This document shows, piece after piece, positions 1-8,086 of a DNA stretch of 50,162 bases. A program made the translations under genes and the position numbers. Each line of letters opens with the position of its first letter. Positions within the stretch are counted from its first letter, which is position 1. The stretch comes from an uncultured Microbacteriaceae bacterium (GTDB lineage Bacteria > Actinomycetota > Actinomycetes > Actinomycetales > Microbacteriaceae). Location: positions 1 to 50,162 of the forward strand of contig CALGUV010000039.1 of assembly GCA_937920245.1 (NCBI GenBank), in the 5' to 3' direction. Below the pieces are notes generated by a model. That model saw nothing but the letters and a program-made list of their open reading frames with translations. It was not told where the DNA came from and did no database searches.

Positions 1-1138
1 TCTGTTTGTCGATATCGTCGATCGCGGCTTTGCGGGCTTTGACCTGAGCACGAAGGTCCGGTTTGACAGACGGCTTGGGTTCGACTCCCTTACCGGCCTG
101 AGCACGCTTCGCTAATTCCGCCTCGATCGCCTTACGCTGATACGGGAAGAGTTTGCGGTTATCGAGATACGCTTGAAGTTTCTGTGTTGTACGTTCGCGT
201 AGGAACTTCTTATTGACCTGCTGGGAGGGTTTCTCCGCCTCAGGTTTTGCGGCTTTCGCTGCTTTTCTAGCCTTCTCTCGGAGTCCAGCACGATCATTCA
301 CCTCGCGCATCCTTCTCATACGCTTCTCCTCCTCGAGGATCTTACGCCGCAGCACCGACTTATCGGCGCCAGGAGCCTGTATCGGTTTTGCAGCGGGTCG
401 AGCAGCCCCCTTGATCATCCTCTGCTGTTTACGAAACTCACGGAGGTCATCCATCGCCTCCTTGATCTTCGCGGGATCACCATTCTTTCTTGCGAGGGCG
501 ACCCCCATCTTCAGGAACCCCTCCTGTTCTGGAGGACGAGGCTTGATGAGTGCATCAGCTCCTTTCGCTTTTCGTGCCGCCTGAAGACGATTAGCAGCGC
601 TTTGTGCCGCCCGAGCGTCTTGACGATCGCCGGCTTTGACTAGATCTCGTAATGCTTGGGATGATGTGTTCTTCACGGCATCATCAACGGACTTCACTCC
701 CTTGACATCGGTTGGCTTCTGTCCGTGTCCCATCCTTTGGTTTAGTCTACGCGCAAGCGACTGGATAGCTTTCTCACCACGGACTACCTTAACTCCCTTA
801 TCCGCCCTCAGCCTATCGTTCTCCTCAAGGATAGACCGCACCTTCAGACCGGCCCGTTGTCCCTTTCTCATGATGTCCCGGTGCTTATCTCCTGGACGGA
901 CGGAGATCGGGGAACCTTTTCGGCAGTTTGCCCCGCTGGCGATGCCGTAAACGGAACCGTCCGGACGTTGACACGCCGCGAAGTCAAATCCGTCCATGAC
1001 TTCACCGAAGTCCTCGGTCGACCACTCGTTGCAGTTATCCGCCCAAGTCGCTTGTTCGTTAAACTCGGTCAAAAGTTGTTCGCGAATTGACGCTTCGAGA
1101 GAGTCGTCGAAGGATCCGTGTTGTGAGAGTTTGGTCAT
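1..1138 (-). CDS. CRKG-module protein 1, charged helical body (partial)
   Basis: This gene runs off the left edge; at least 379 codons are open with no stop seen. It starts at an ATG that shares one base with the TAA of the gene upstream (TAATG). Residues 51-75 hold the shared module: FDFAAC (Cys56), PDGSVYGIASG, and NCRKG (Cys72). The rest is Lys/Arg/Glu/Ala-rich and looks like charged helices, including a segment near residue 170 (LVKAGDRQDARAAQ) that resembles the small helical-hairpin proteins elsewhere in the window. No enzymatic domain is visible in the part present; one may lie beyond the edge. The first residues, MTKLSQHGSF, align with MVRLSQRGGW of the neighbouring HNH protein. Function unknown; inferred member of the tagged effector set. 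Confidence 0.8.
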   Translation of the reverse strand, partial: MTKLSQHGSFDDSLEASIREQLLTEFNEQATWADNCNEWSTEDFGEVMDGFDFAACQRPDGSVYGIASGANCRKGSPISVRPGDKHRDIMRKGQRAGLKVRSILEENDRLRADKGVKVVRGEKAIQSLARRLNQRMGHGQKPTDVKGVKSVDDAVKNTSSQALRDLVKAGDRQDARAAQSAANRLQAARKAKGADALIKPRPPEQEGFLKMGVALARKNGDPAKIKEAMDDLREFRKQQRMIKGAARPAAKPIQAPGADKSVLRRKILEEEKRMRRMREVNDRAGLREKARKAAKAAKPEAEKPSQQVNKKFLRERTTQKLQAYLDNRKLFPYQRKAIEAELAKRAQAGKGVEPKPSVKPDLRAQVKARKAAIDDIDKQ

Positions 1139-3060
1139 TAGAACAGTTCTCCGGCTCTCATGGCAAATGTACTTGCGATCCAACTTGGGGCTGTTTTTTC
1201 CGGGTTATTTGACCACTGCTGAATTACATCTTCCCATAACTGCATCGTTTTTGTTTTTTGTGGACCAGTCATCTCAGGAAAGTTCCAACTGATCCATTCA
1301 GCGACAGACATCTTTCCTTTTGTATTTCCTGTATTGAATGTTGCTTGAGTGGTCAACAGGAATTTCTTAGCATTTCGACGCTCGTGTTCAGTAGGAGCCG
1401 CCTTCCATGTCATCTCCCGTCTAAAGTTTTGAATCTTGTCAGGTCTTCCTTCCCAAGGTTGCTCACCAAGTGCTTTGACAACCTTATCAAGCTTATTCTT
1501 CGCCCCGCCGCCGCCGCGATAGGTAGCAATAAATGCTGCTCTCGCATCGTTGGACGCCATAAGCGGAGCCAAGAAGTTTGCTCCTCCCTCTTTAATACTA
1601 GACCCTTGGCTCTTATTTGCCGCTGCTTTGCTCTCTGCGGCTTCTGCTTTGGCATTCCATTTTGCGAGATCCTTAACATTATCCGCACCTGGAAACGACT
1701 TGCCCCCAGAAAACATATAGGCCATCGGACTCTCTCTTTTGGTTTGATTTTCAGCCTTAGACGTCCATACAAAATTGTTAGGATTTTCGGCAGCATTCTT
1801 CATCAGACCCATTGGACGAATATGCTCTAAGTCTGCATTTGCGAATGATAACGGAAGGCCAGAATAAGCGCTTTGATTATTTTGTCGAATCCATTGTCGT
1901 GTTATGGCAATTTTCCTAGCTTCATTATTTCCAGTTCCTTCATTAAGAACCTTTCCGTCTTTGTCATATCCAGCAAACGCATTTCCGGGAGCTTTACCAG
2001 CTTTTTCGATCTTCGCCTGAAAAGAAGGAGGCGACATGGCTAAGAAAAACTTGACGAACTCATCGTCTAAATTAGCGTTATTGTACTTAATCACCGCCCC
2101 TTTTCCGTCATTGGGAGTGAAGACCATTCGCCCGGTGACTTTGTCATATGTTGTCTTACCGCCAATAAGAAGAGTGGGGTCCTCGTATCCTGCCATTAAC
2201 TTCTTCTTAATATCTGCAGACTGGAACCTTTCAATCTCTTTTGCACTCATTGTCGATGAGAGTTGCCGGTTCCCCATACCAGCATTTACTAAAGTGGCGG
2301 CAGCACGCGCAAATTCTTGAGCTTTTTCAGGTCCCAGTTTCTTTTCAACTAACTCCAAAGCTTTTATTCTATTTGTTAGATTGGGAACATTAGGGGTGCC
2401 ATCTACGCCGGGGAAATACTTTTCAATCAACAATTGAGAATTTGTCTTTTGACCGTCAGGGACAACAGAGATACGCTTCTTAGGCTCCTTGACCGCAGCC
2501 TCCATATTGGCCTTGCGAGCCTCGGCTTTCTGTTGCTCTACGGGCTTTTTAGTCTCATTCTGCTTATCCCGTCTCGCTTTAAGTTCAGCGCGCAATTGAG
2601 CAATTTTCGCCCGCTTCTCGGCTCTTCCGTCCGGCGTAACCGCCTCTTTGCGTTTGGCTTGGGTCGGGGCGCCCGCTTTCGGTGCGGCGGGTTTGATGCT
2701 AGAGGCAGCAGACGGCTTGGTAGGAGTGATAGTCGCCGCCTGTTTCTTTCTTCCACTACTTATAGCCCTGGTCGCTTTACCGAATTCCTTATCGTCTTTG
2801 ATGCGCGCGATCTTTCCAAGTATCTTTCGGGGCACACCCTGCTTGGCAAGGGTCTTCAATGCATCCGTACGGGTTACGGGTCTTCCGACCCTACATTGCT
2901 TTCCGTCAGCGATACCATATATAGATCCATCACGATGACGAGCACAGAGCGCGAAGTCAAATGCTTCCTCACCGGGCTCTGAAAAGCGAGTCGCTAATAC
3001 GTCCCTTGCTCGATCGTCGAGTTGCGAACTCCAACCTCCGCGTTGAGAAAGTCTTACCAT
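1138..3060 (-). CDS. CRKG-module protein 2 with C-terminal HNH endonuclease
   Basis: A 640-aa protein. The shared module lies at residues 34-58 (FDFALC, Cys39; DGSIYGIADG; KQC, Cys56; RVG instead of RKG, and one extra residue between the cysteines). A Lys/Ala/Pro-rich linker follows to about residue 200. Near residues 390-450 is an HNH-type nuclease: AYSGLPLS, then ADLEHIRPMG with the catalytic His, then NPNNFVW and SKAENQTKRES carrying the Asn residues. This is the order in Cas9/IscB-like and McrA-like HNH domains, but the usual zinc-binding cysteine pairs are absent. A longer reading from GTG at 3090 exists; I prefer ATG 3060 because it lies 7 nt after the stop of the 44-aa gene and its N-terminus aligns with protein 1. 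Likely cuts DNA; target unknown. Confidence 0.85.
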   Translation of the reverse strand: MVRLSQRGGWSSQLDDRARDVLATRFSEPGEEAFDFALCARHRDGSIYGIADGKQCRVGRPVTRTDALKTLAKQGVPRKILGKIARIKDDKEFGKATRAISSGRKKQAATITPTKPSAASSIKPAAPKAGAPTQAKRKEAVTPDGRAEKRAKIAQLRAELKARRDKQNETKKPVEQQKAEARKANMEAAVKEPKKRISVVPDGQKTNSQLLIEKYFPGVDGTPNVPNLTNRIKALELVEKKLGPEKAQEFARAAATLVNAGMGNRQLSSTMSAKEIERFQSADIKKKLMAGYEDPTLLIGGKTTYDKVTGRMVFTPNDGKGAVIKYNNANLDDEFVKFFLAMSPPSFQAKIEKAGKAPGNAFAGYDKDGKVLNEGTGNNEARKIAITRQWIRQNNQSAYSGLPLSFANADLEHIRPMGLMKNAAENPNNFVWTSKAENQTKRESPMAYMFSGGKSFPGADNVKDLAKWNAKAEAAESKAAANKSQGSSIKEGGANFLAPLMASNDARAAFIATYRGGGGAKNKLDKVVKALGEQPWEGRPDKIQNFRREMTWKAAPTEHERRNAKKFLLTTQATFNTGNTKGKMSVAEWISWNFPEMTGPQKTKTMQLWEDVIQQWSNNPEKTAPSWIASTFAMRAGELF

Positions 3061-3067
3061 TGCCTCA

Positions 3068-3202
3068 TCACTTTTCCTTTGTTTTACCACTCGGTGGCCT
3101 AGACTTCTTTGAGTCTTTTACTGGAGAAAAAACTGAGGTCTCATCAGTCATATCCCCCATCTTTTTTCTCATGTCCGAAGTACGAATAATTGGATTTCGC
3201 AT
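3068..3202 (-). CDS. 44-aa basic small protein between ART and HNH genes
   Basis: This short reading frame begins at an ATG sharing a base with the TAA of the ADP-ribosyltransferase gene (TAATG) and stops 7 nt before the ATG of the HNH gene, so it fills the gap exactly and looks translationally coupled on both sides. The product starts MRNPIIRTSDMRKKMG and ends in a Lys/Ser/Pro-rich tail (KSRPPSGKTKEK). No signal peptide, membrane segment or known domain is visible, and it lacks the cysteine module. It could be a partner, an immunity factor or only a coupling peptide. Confidence rests on the junctions rather than on homology. Confidence 0.55.
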   Translation of the reverse strand: MRNPIIRTSDMRKKMGDMTDETSVFSPVKDSKKSRPPSGKTKEK

Positions 3203-5106
3203 TAGTCGAGTTCCTCTACTGTGAATACGTAAATTGGTTTGCCCTCATGAACCTCGGTTCTATAGCCGAGATGGCGATAATTTGTACCTCCGGGGGTTAG
3301 AATCTCTTTCTCTCCAAGTTGACCCCAACCTTCCACAGACGCCCCTCTTTTGTTGTTGGTTTCAAATATCACTGAAGCACCCCCTTTGCCTGTGTAATCC
3401 GCCGCGATTTGTGCGCTAGTAGACCACGATGATGGGGCTTTATCACTAAATAAAGACTTACTATCAGCGGATCTAATGAATTCGTTGAAAGTATCGCTGT
3501 TTACGGCCATTCCGCGATATTTCGCCACTGCGGGGTGATTAAGATTTTCTGCCATGCGATTGATTCTATCCGCTCGTTGAATTTGTGTAGGATCACCATC
3601 CTTGACACCGCGCCGAATAGTCGCGTAGCTATTTTGAGTGAAGTCCATAACAGCGTCGATGCCACGCTGAACTTCTACGCGATCTCCGCCGTACTTTTTG
3701 ACTAAGGATTTGGCCATAGCACTACTTCCTAGCTCTCCATTCTCTGAGAATAAAGCATTAGAGTTCTTGTGGGCGGCGTTTTGTTTCGAATTGCCGTCGG
3801 ACTTCAGCATCTCAACCATACCATCAGACAAGATATAACTCTTCAGGCGATCCTCTTTTGACTGTGAGACCATGTCCCTTCTCATCCGTAGACTGTCAAG
3901 TTGGTCCGCTAATTTTTGGCGGCTAGCGCCGGCGTCTGACTTGTCATATTTTGCTTTTAATCGCTTTTCCTCTCCCATAAGCCTAGCTTCGAGAGAAGGA
4001 TTCGACGAATTTTTTAGCGCAATAAGACTATAATACTGTTCGGGCAGATATTTGCCGTATAAGCCTTGGGGTTGATTTTCTAAAAGATACTTGATCCGAG
4101 CGTCAATCCTGTCACGCTGAGACTGTGTAAATTGTCGAACGGGCGCATCAAATTCACCCGACTTAATCGCTTCTCTGTCGATTTTAATCTTTCGCAGAAT
4201 CCCTTGAGCCCGTCCGAGTCTTTCCTCCGCCTCATAAGTAGCCGTCTCGTCTTCTCGCTTTTTCGCACTTGCTATTTCTTGTTTGATCTTTGGAATATCG
4301 GCTAAAGCCCTCTTCTCAGCCACGGCCATATTCCTTTCAACTGTTTTCGGATCCAGTTTTATCTCGGGAGAACTTTGAGTTGACTTCGTTGTAGTGGACC
4401 CGATTTTGATTGCGGGGTCTTGGGATTTAATTTCAGTCGAAGCTCTAGGCTCAGACGCTTTTGGCTTTATAGCCTTTTCACTCTCTTTTTTCGGAAGATC
4501 TTGCTTTATTTTCTCACTTACTTGTCTTGTCCCAGGCTTGGCAGGCATCTCAAGTGACACCTTACTAGCGTATCTGAGCAAACCACTAGCCTCCTCAGTA
4601 GAATATCCTTGCTTCAACATACCACCATTGGTTGTGTATTGCTCGCCGTCTATTCGAACTTTCATTCCGTCAGGCAACTTTTCAATTAGTCGGGTAGCAG
4701 CCTCTCTCTTACGATAATTCTCAGTAATGTCTAACTCAACCTTTTTAAGTTTTGGTTTCTCAGGATCTTTTTTCTCAGCCGAAGGACCCTTAGCTTTGAC
4801 TATCGCCTTCGCTTCAGGCTTTGACTTGAGTTTCGCAACACGCTCCTCTTTCGGATTTGCTGCCTTAATTACTCCGGCTTTTTTATTGCGATCAAAGCCT
4901 TTCGCCATTCGAGTGGCTGTGTCAGTTGGACGAGTAGCCTTCTTTCGTCCCACTAGCTTTGGTGCCGAGGCAGCCTTAGCGCTTCTTCCCTTTCGACATT
5001 GCAAACCATCAGCGATCGGATAGTGGCTTCCGTCAGGACGCTGACAACGAGCGAAGTCGAAGATCTCTTTCGCAGATTCAGAGAAGTCGGAGTAATTACG
5101 CTTCAT
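3202..5106 (-). CDS. CRKG-module protein 3 with C-terminal ADP-ribosyltransferase
   Basis: A 634-aa protein. The module is at residues 15-40 (IFDFARC, Cys21; DGSHYPIADG; QCRKG, Cys37). Residues 40-400 are Lys/Glu/Ala-rich, coiled-coil-like. The last 110 residues carry the three hallmarks of the R-S-E class of mono-ADP-ribosyltransferases (C3/VIP2/iota-like): an Arg in KYRGMA (R531), the STS motif in SSWSTSAQ (562-564), and an ExE pair in LGEKEILTPGG (E599, E601). ExE, rather than QxE, is the form known for arginine-modifying enzymes. T4 Alt is a known ART packaged in the phage head and injected, a possible functional parallel. The start overlaps the upstream gene by 4 nt (ATGA). The ART call is strong; target and delivery are inference. 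Confidence 0.88.
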   Translation of the reverse strand: MKRNYSDFSESAKEIFDFARCQRPDGSHYPIADGLQCRKGRSAKAASAPKLVGRKKATRPTDTATRMAKGFDRNKKAGVIKAANPKEERVAKLKSKPEAKAIVKAKGPSAEKKDPEKPKLKKVELDITENYRKREAATRLIEKLPDGMKVRIDGEQYTTNGGMLKQGYSTEEASGLLRYASKVSLEMPAKPGTRQVSEKIKQDLPKKESEKAIKPKASEPRASTEIKSQDPAIKIGSTTTKSTQSSPEIKLDPKTVERNMAVAEKRALADIPKIKQEIASAKKREDETATYEAEERLGRAQGILRKIKIDREAIKSGEFDAPVRQFTQSQRDRIDARIKYLLENQPQGLYGKYLPEQYYSLIALKNSSNPSLEARLMGEEKRLKAKYDKSDAGASRQKLADQLDSLRMRRDMVSQSKEDRLKSYILSDGMVEMLKSDGNSKQNAAHKNSNALFSENGELGSSAMAKSLVKKYGGDRVEVQRGIDAVMDFTQNSYATIRRGVKDGDPTQIQRADRINRMAENLNHPAVAKYRGMAVNSDTFNEFIRSADSKSLFSDKAPSSWSTSAQIAADYTGKGGASVIFETNNKRGASVEGWGQLGEKEILTPGGTNYRHLGYRTEVHEGKPIYVFTVEELD

Positions 5107-5516
5107 TTCTCATCGGCTCGGTCCATCTGCGCTTTTACTTTCTCGGCCCAGGCGTTTCCTGGATCTCCGCCCCATAGATTCCATGAGATCAGAGAATTAG
5201 AAGGAGGGTTTGTCGTATGATTTTTCTTAAAGGCGGAGTGCCTAGCGAAGAAACTCACCATCCGACTGATAGTCGAAGGCGATAACTTCTGGCGGTTCTT
5301 CAGCGAAGCGGCACGAGCCACTCCCGATCCTATCCCTTCCTTCGATGCTTGTCTGGTCGTGAGTCCTCCACGTCCGGTCTTCTGACGCAATCTAAGGCCC
5401 CGAGCCGCGGCATTAGCCACTGACTCCGGAGGCACGAAGTTGATCCCCTCATAGCGTTCAGCCCACTCGGGATTTTCAGCCCATTCGAGAGCGTCTTCGG
5501 TGAAGTGTCCGATCAT
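5103..5516 (-). CDS. Small phage domain protein (INFVPPESV...LWGGD type) in effector operon
   Basis: A 137-aa protein starting at ATG 5516, which shares one base with the TGA of the gene upstream (TGATG); a TTG one codon earlier is less likely. It consists almost wholly of a domain I recognise from phage structural and protease genes but cannot name: INFVPPESVANAAARGL, a Gly/Arg-rich stretch, LSPSTISRMVSFFARH, and near the end SWNLWGGDPGNAWA. It lacks the cysteine module of its neighbours. In other phages this domain is often appended to larger proteins, so here it may act as an adaptor or processing partner. It overlaps the ADP-ribosyltransferase gene by 4 nt. Biochemical role unknown. Confidence 0.8.
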   Translation of the reverse strand: MIGHFTEDALEWAENPEWAERYEGINFVPPESVANAAARGLRLRQKTGRGGLTTRQASKEGIGSGVARAASLKNRQKLSPSTISRMVSFFARHSAFKKNHTTNPPSNSLISWNLWGGDPGNAWAEKVKAQMDRADEK

Positions 5517-6433
5517 CAACTATCTCCGTATTTCTCCTTGACGAACTTCTCCGCCGCAGCGATACGATCCTCGTAGGCTTTAAGAGCCTTTTTGATTCCT
5601 TCCTCGCCAGATCGACTTGAGAATTTTTTCTTATAGTCGGCGGCTTCCTGTTTGATGTCCCTAAGATTGTCAAGCGCCATATTACGCGGAGATGTGCCGA
5701 TCATCTTACCGCCTGGTCGTCGAACATCCTCTTCGGGGCGACGCTTCGGGGTCTTAGCCTCAGTCTCCACCTTACTCGGAGTACGACCACCGGTGTTGCC
5801 CCGATTGCCTGTATATTTCCTCATCATATCATTCGCGGAGTCGAGCGCCTCCCCTAACTTCTCGACCCGAGCTTTAGCTTTCTCTGCTTTCGCCGGATCC
5901 TTTGCCCTGATCGCAGCAGCAGCATCTTGATTCGCTTTCGCGTACGCTTTACGAAGTCGCATCTGACGACCCTGAAGCTTCTCTATCGCCGCGTCGCGCT
6001 CACGGCGAATCTTAGCTCCCGCTTCTATATCTTTGCGAAAGTCCGTTTTAATTGCTGGCTTTTTCGGGGCGCTATTCGCTACTTTTGTTTTCCCGGGTTC
6101 ACGCCGTTCAGCCTTAAGAGCGGCGAGTTGCTGCCGCAGTCGATTAGCCTCAAGACCCTTAGCTCCTTTCGATCGCGCGATGACGTCTAAGATCTCGCGG
6201 TCTATCTTAGCCTTAGAGCGTACACCTGTGGCTTTCGCGCTAGCGGTAGTCGGTGATGCCTCAGTGCCCTTACGGCACTTCTTACCGTCGGGAATCGGGT
6301 AGAAACTACCGTCCGAGCGTTGACAACGAGCGAAATCGTACGCTTCCGCGAACGACTCAGCATCCTGTGATTTAACATTGGCGAGAGCCCTGGCATTCGC
6401 CAGAGCCTCGTCCGTAAAGCGGTCCTTGCGCAT
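5516..6433 (-). CDS. CRKG-module protein 4, charged helical body
   Basis: A 305-aa protein with the module at residues 31-56 (AYDFARC, Cys37; SDGSFYPIPDG; KKCRKG, Cys53). The remainder is dominated by Lys, Arg, Ala and Glu and by heptad-like helices (for example KLQGRQMRLRKAYAKA and MRKYTGNRGNTGGR). No catalytic motif is visible, so it may be a scaffold, DNA-binding or remnant member of the set. Its start is 40 nt after the kinase gene, and that gap holds one copy of the GGGTAAAAC junction element. It overlaps the next gene at TGATG. Function unknown. Confidence 0.82.
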   Translation of the reverse strand: MRKDRFTDEALANARALANVKSQDAESFAEAYDFARCQRSDGSFYPIPDGKKCRKGTEASPTTASAKATGVRSKAKIDREILDVIARSKGAKGLEANRLRQQLAALKAERREPGKTKVANSAPKKPAIKTDFRKDIEAGAKIRRERDAAIEKLQGRQMRLRKAYAKANQDAAAAIRAKDPAKAEKAKARVEKLGEALDSANDMMRKYTGNRGNTGGRTPSKVETEAKTPKRRPEEDVRRPGGKMIGTSPRNMALDNLRDIKQEAADYKKKFSSRSGEEGIKKALKAYEDRIAAAEKFVKEKYGDS

Positions 6434-6461
6434 TTTCTTTAACTGGCTTGTGCCACAGATA

Positions 6462-6471
6462 GTTTTACCCG
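6462..6471 (-). promoter_or_regulatory. Junction element copy 1 (CGGGTAAAAC)
   Basis: It begins one base after the TAG of the kinase gene and lies 28 nt before the ATG of CRKG-module protein 4. Nothing else is visible in this 39-base gap. Confidence 0.4.
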
Positions 6472-6472
6472 A

Positions 6473-7249
6473 CTAGAGCGAATCTATCCACGCTAGATAC
6501 TCCCGTGCAACCTTCGTCTCTCTCGGAACGCGTTGTTTGATCGGGGTTGTTGCCGGTCCCGCCTCTTTATATCTCTGGACGAAATCCCGGATCTTCTCGC
6601 CTGCGCTTCCACCGATCGCGTTGAGGTTAAGAAACGCGGCGCCTTTTGTCCAATCCTGCATCGCCTTACGCGGATCATCCGCTGCTCGCTTCGCTAACCC
6701 AAAATCGAGCAACATTGGCTTATCGCCCTCAACCATCCACTGCAGGCTGTGCATGTCCCCGTGGGAGAATCCCTTGCGGTGTAGGAAGAGGACGGCTTTC
6801 GCCGCGTTATTCGCCTGCTTCTCGTTGAACCTGACGCCCTTCTCACCTTCACCTGGGCGATAATCTTTCCAGATCGTCTTGCCGGGTGCGAGATCCATGA
6901 CTATCTCATCCTTCGACGCTCGATGAAGTTTCGGACTGAACCCGGCATCACCCATCAACTTCTGGAGTTTCGCCTCATGCTCGCCAAAGTCGCGGCCTTC
7001 GATGTTGGTCTTACGAATCAATCCTTGCTTCCGGTCGATCTCCACCGAGCCGTAATTCCCCTTGGTTAGATACTCCCACGAGGCGTTCTCGATGTCGACC
7101 TCACGGCCCTTCCGACATTGTTTGCCGCTAGCTATCCCATAACGGGAACCATCGGGACGTTCGCAAGCGGCGAAATCGAAAAGGGCCACGAGAACTTCTC
7201 GAGACCCCTCGTCAAACGAAGGAGTGTATCTTTCGACGTCAATCATCAT
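6473..7249 (-). CDS. CRKG-module protein 5: protein kinase-like, catalytic-loop Asn changed
   Basis: A 258-aa protein from ATG 7249 (a TTG three codons earlier is unlikely). The module is at residues 24-48 (FDFAAC, Cys29; DGSRYGIASG; KQCRKG, Cys45). A compact kinase fold follows: Gly loop GNYGSV (64-69), Lys80 in LIRKTN, alpha-C Glu in GEHEAKL, catalytic loop HGDMHSLQWM with Asp165, and LLDFGLA with the DFG Asp182. The residue that is Asn in nearly all such kinases (HxDxxxxN) is Gln170, which may weaken Mg binding or signal altered activity. The domain is short, like RIO/Bud32 or aminoglycoside-kinase-type folds. The gene overlaps the end of phoH. It probably phosphorylates a protein or small molecule; substrate unknown. 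Confidence 0.85.
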   Translation of the reverse strand: MMIDVERYTPSFDEGSREVLVALFDFAACERPDGSRYGIASGKQCRKGREVDIENASWEYLTKGNYGSVEIDRKQGLIRKTNIEGRDFGEHEAKLQKLMGDAGFSPKLHRASKDEIVMDLAPGKTIWKDYRPGEGEKGVRFNEKQANNAAKAVLFLHRKGFSHGDMHSLQWMVEGDKPMLLDFGLAKRAADDPRKAMQDWTKGAAFLNLNAIGGSAGEKIRDFVQRYKEAGPATTPIKQRVPRETKVAREYLAWIDSL

Positions 7250-8060
7250 AGCGGTCAAGGATGTGGGCGATCACCGAGTTTCGTACGATGTCTTCTTTCT
7301 CGAACTGGACGATACCCACCTCGCGTAAGTCCCGAAGACGGTGGACGGCGTCGAGCAGACCATTGTCCCGTCTAAACACCTCTAAGTCGGTCTGTCGTGT
7401 GTCGCCGATCACGGCCATTTTTGACCCCGAACCAAGTCGAGTCATCACGGTCTTACAGTGTGATGGAAGAAGGTTCTGGGCCTCGTCTAAAATCACAAAG
7501 GCTTCATTGAGGGATCGTCCGCGAATATCCTCAAGTAGGATCGGGCAGATGATCTCCTTATTGATCAGGTACTCAGCGGCGCCTCGTGATCTGGTCATCA
7601 CAGGAAGATTGTCAAGTACGGGACCGATCAACGGCCGAACCTTGTCGTTAAAATCGCCGGGAAGCGCCCCGCGACCTCGTTGAAATTCAACTCCGACATC
7701 GCTACGAACGTAATACACCCGCTCGTACTTTCCGTCCTTAACGCCTGTCAGTCCTTTCCACAGGGCGAGTAGGGTCTTTCCAGTCCCAGCGGCGCCATGA
7801 GCGATCGTGATCGTGTTTGTATCAATAGTCCTCCACATCTCATCCTGCCGCCATGAGGCAGCAGAGAAGGGAAGAAGATCCATTCCGGACGACACGCGGT
7901 GGGTCTCTTCGTTCGATGTCGCGGCGCGACGTTGCTTACGAGACTCTTTGGCAGTGATTGACATGAAATCTATGGCGGAACTTATGGGGAATGAGGCTAA
8001 TTCAAAGCGTCTCAAGTCATTAGTACCACCTCCTTTATTGGTGCTCGCCATTATGAGCAT
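7239..8060 (-). CDS. phoH: PhoH-like ATPase
   Basis: A 273-aa P-loop ATPase. Walker A is AHGAAGTGKTLLA, Walker B is FVILDEAQNLLP, and the stretch ALPGDFNDKVRPLIGP is typical of the PhoH family, as are GSGSKMAVIGD and TDLEVFRRDNGL. PhoH-like genes are widespread in cyanophages and other marine phages; the role is unproven, with RNA metabolism or phosphate stress proposed. An alternative ATG lies at 8051. It follows the large terminase by 19 nt and overlaps the kinase gene. Family call is secure, role is not. Confidence 0.93.
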   Translation of the reverse strand: MLIMASTNKGGGTNDLRRFELASFPISSAIDFMSITAKESRKQRRAATSNEETHRVSSGMDLLPFSAASWRQDEMWRTIDTNTITIAHGAAGTGKTLLALWKGLTGVKDGKYERVYYVRSDVGVEFQRGRGALPGDFNDKVRPLIGPVLDNLPVMTRSRGAAEYLINKEIICPILLEDIRGRSLNEAFVILDEAQNLLPSHCKTVMTRLGSGSKMAVIGDTRQTDLEVFRRDNGLLDAVHRLRDLREVGIVQFEKEDIVRNSVIAHILDRYDD

Positions 8061-8075
8061 CGCGGGGACTGTTCA

Positions 8076-8086
8076 GTTTTTACCCG
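8076..8086 (-). promoter_or_regulatory. Junction element copy 2 (GGGTAAAAAC)
   Basis: The terminase stop codon TAA lies inside this copy, read GGG-TAA-AAA-C. It is 16 nt upstream of the phoH ATG. Confidence 0.4.

Noticed and set aside
3061..3090. GTG start extending the HNH protein by ten residues
   Set aside because: It would overlap the 44-aa gene, and the ATG start aligns with the N-terminus of protein 1.
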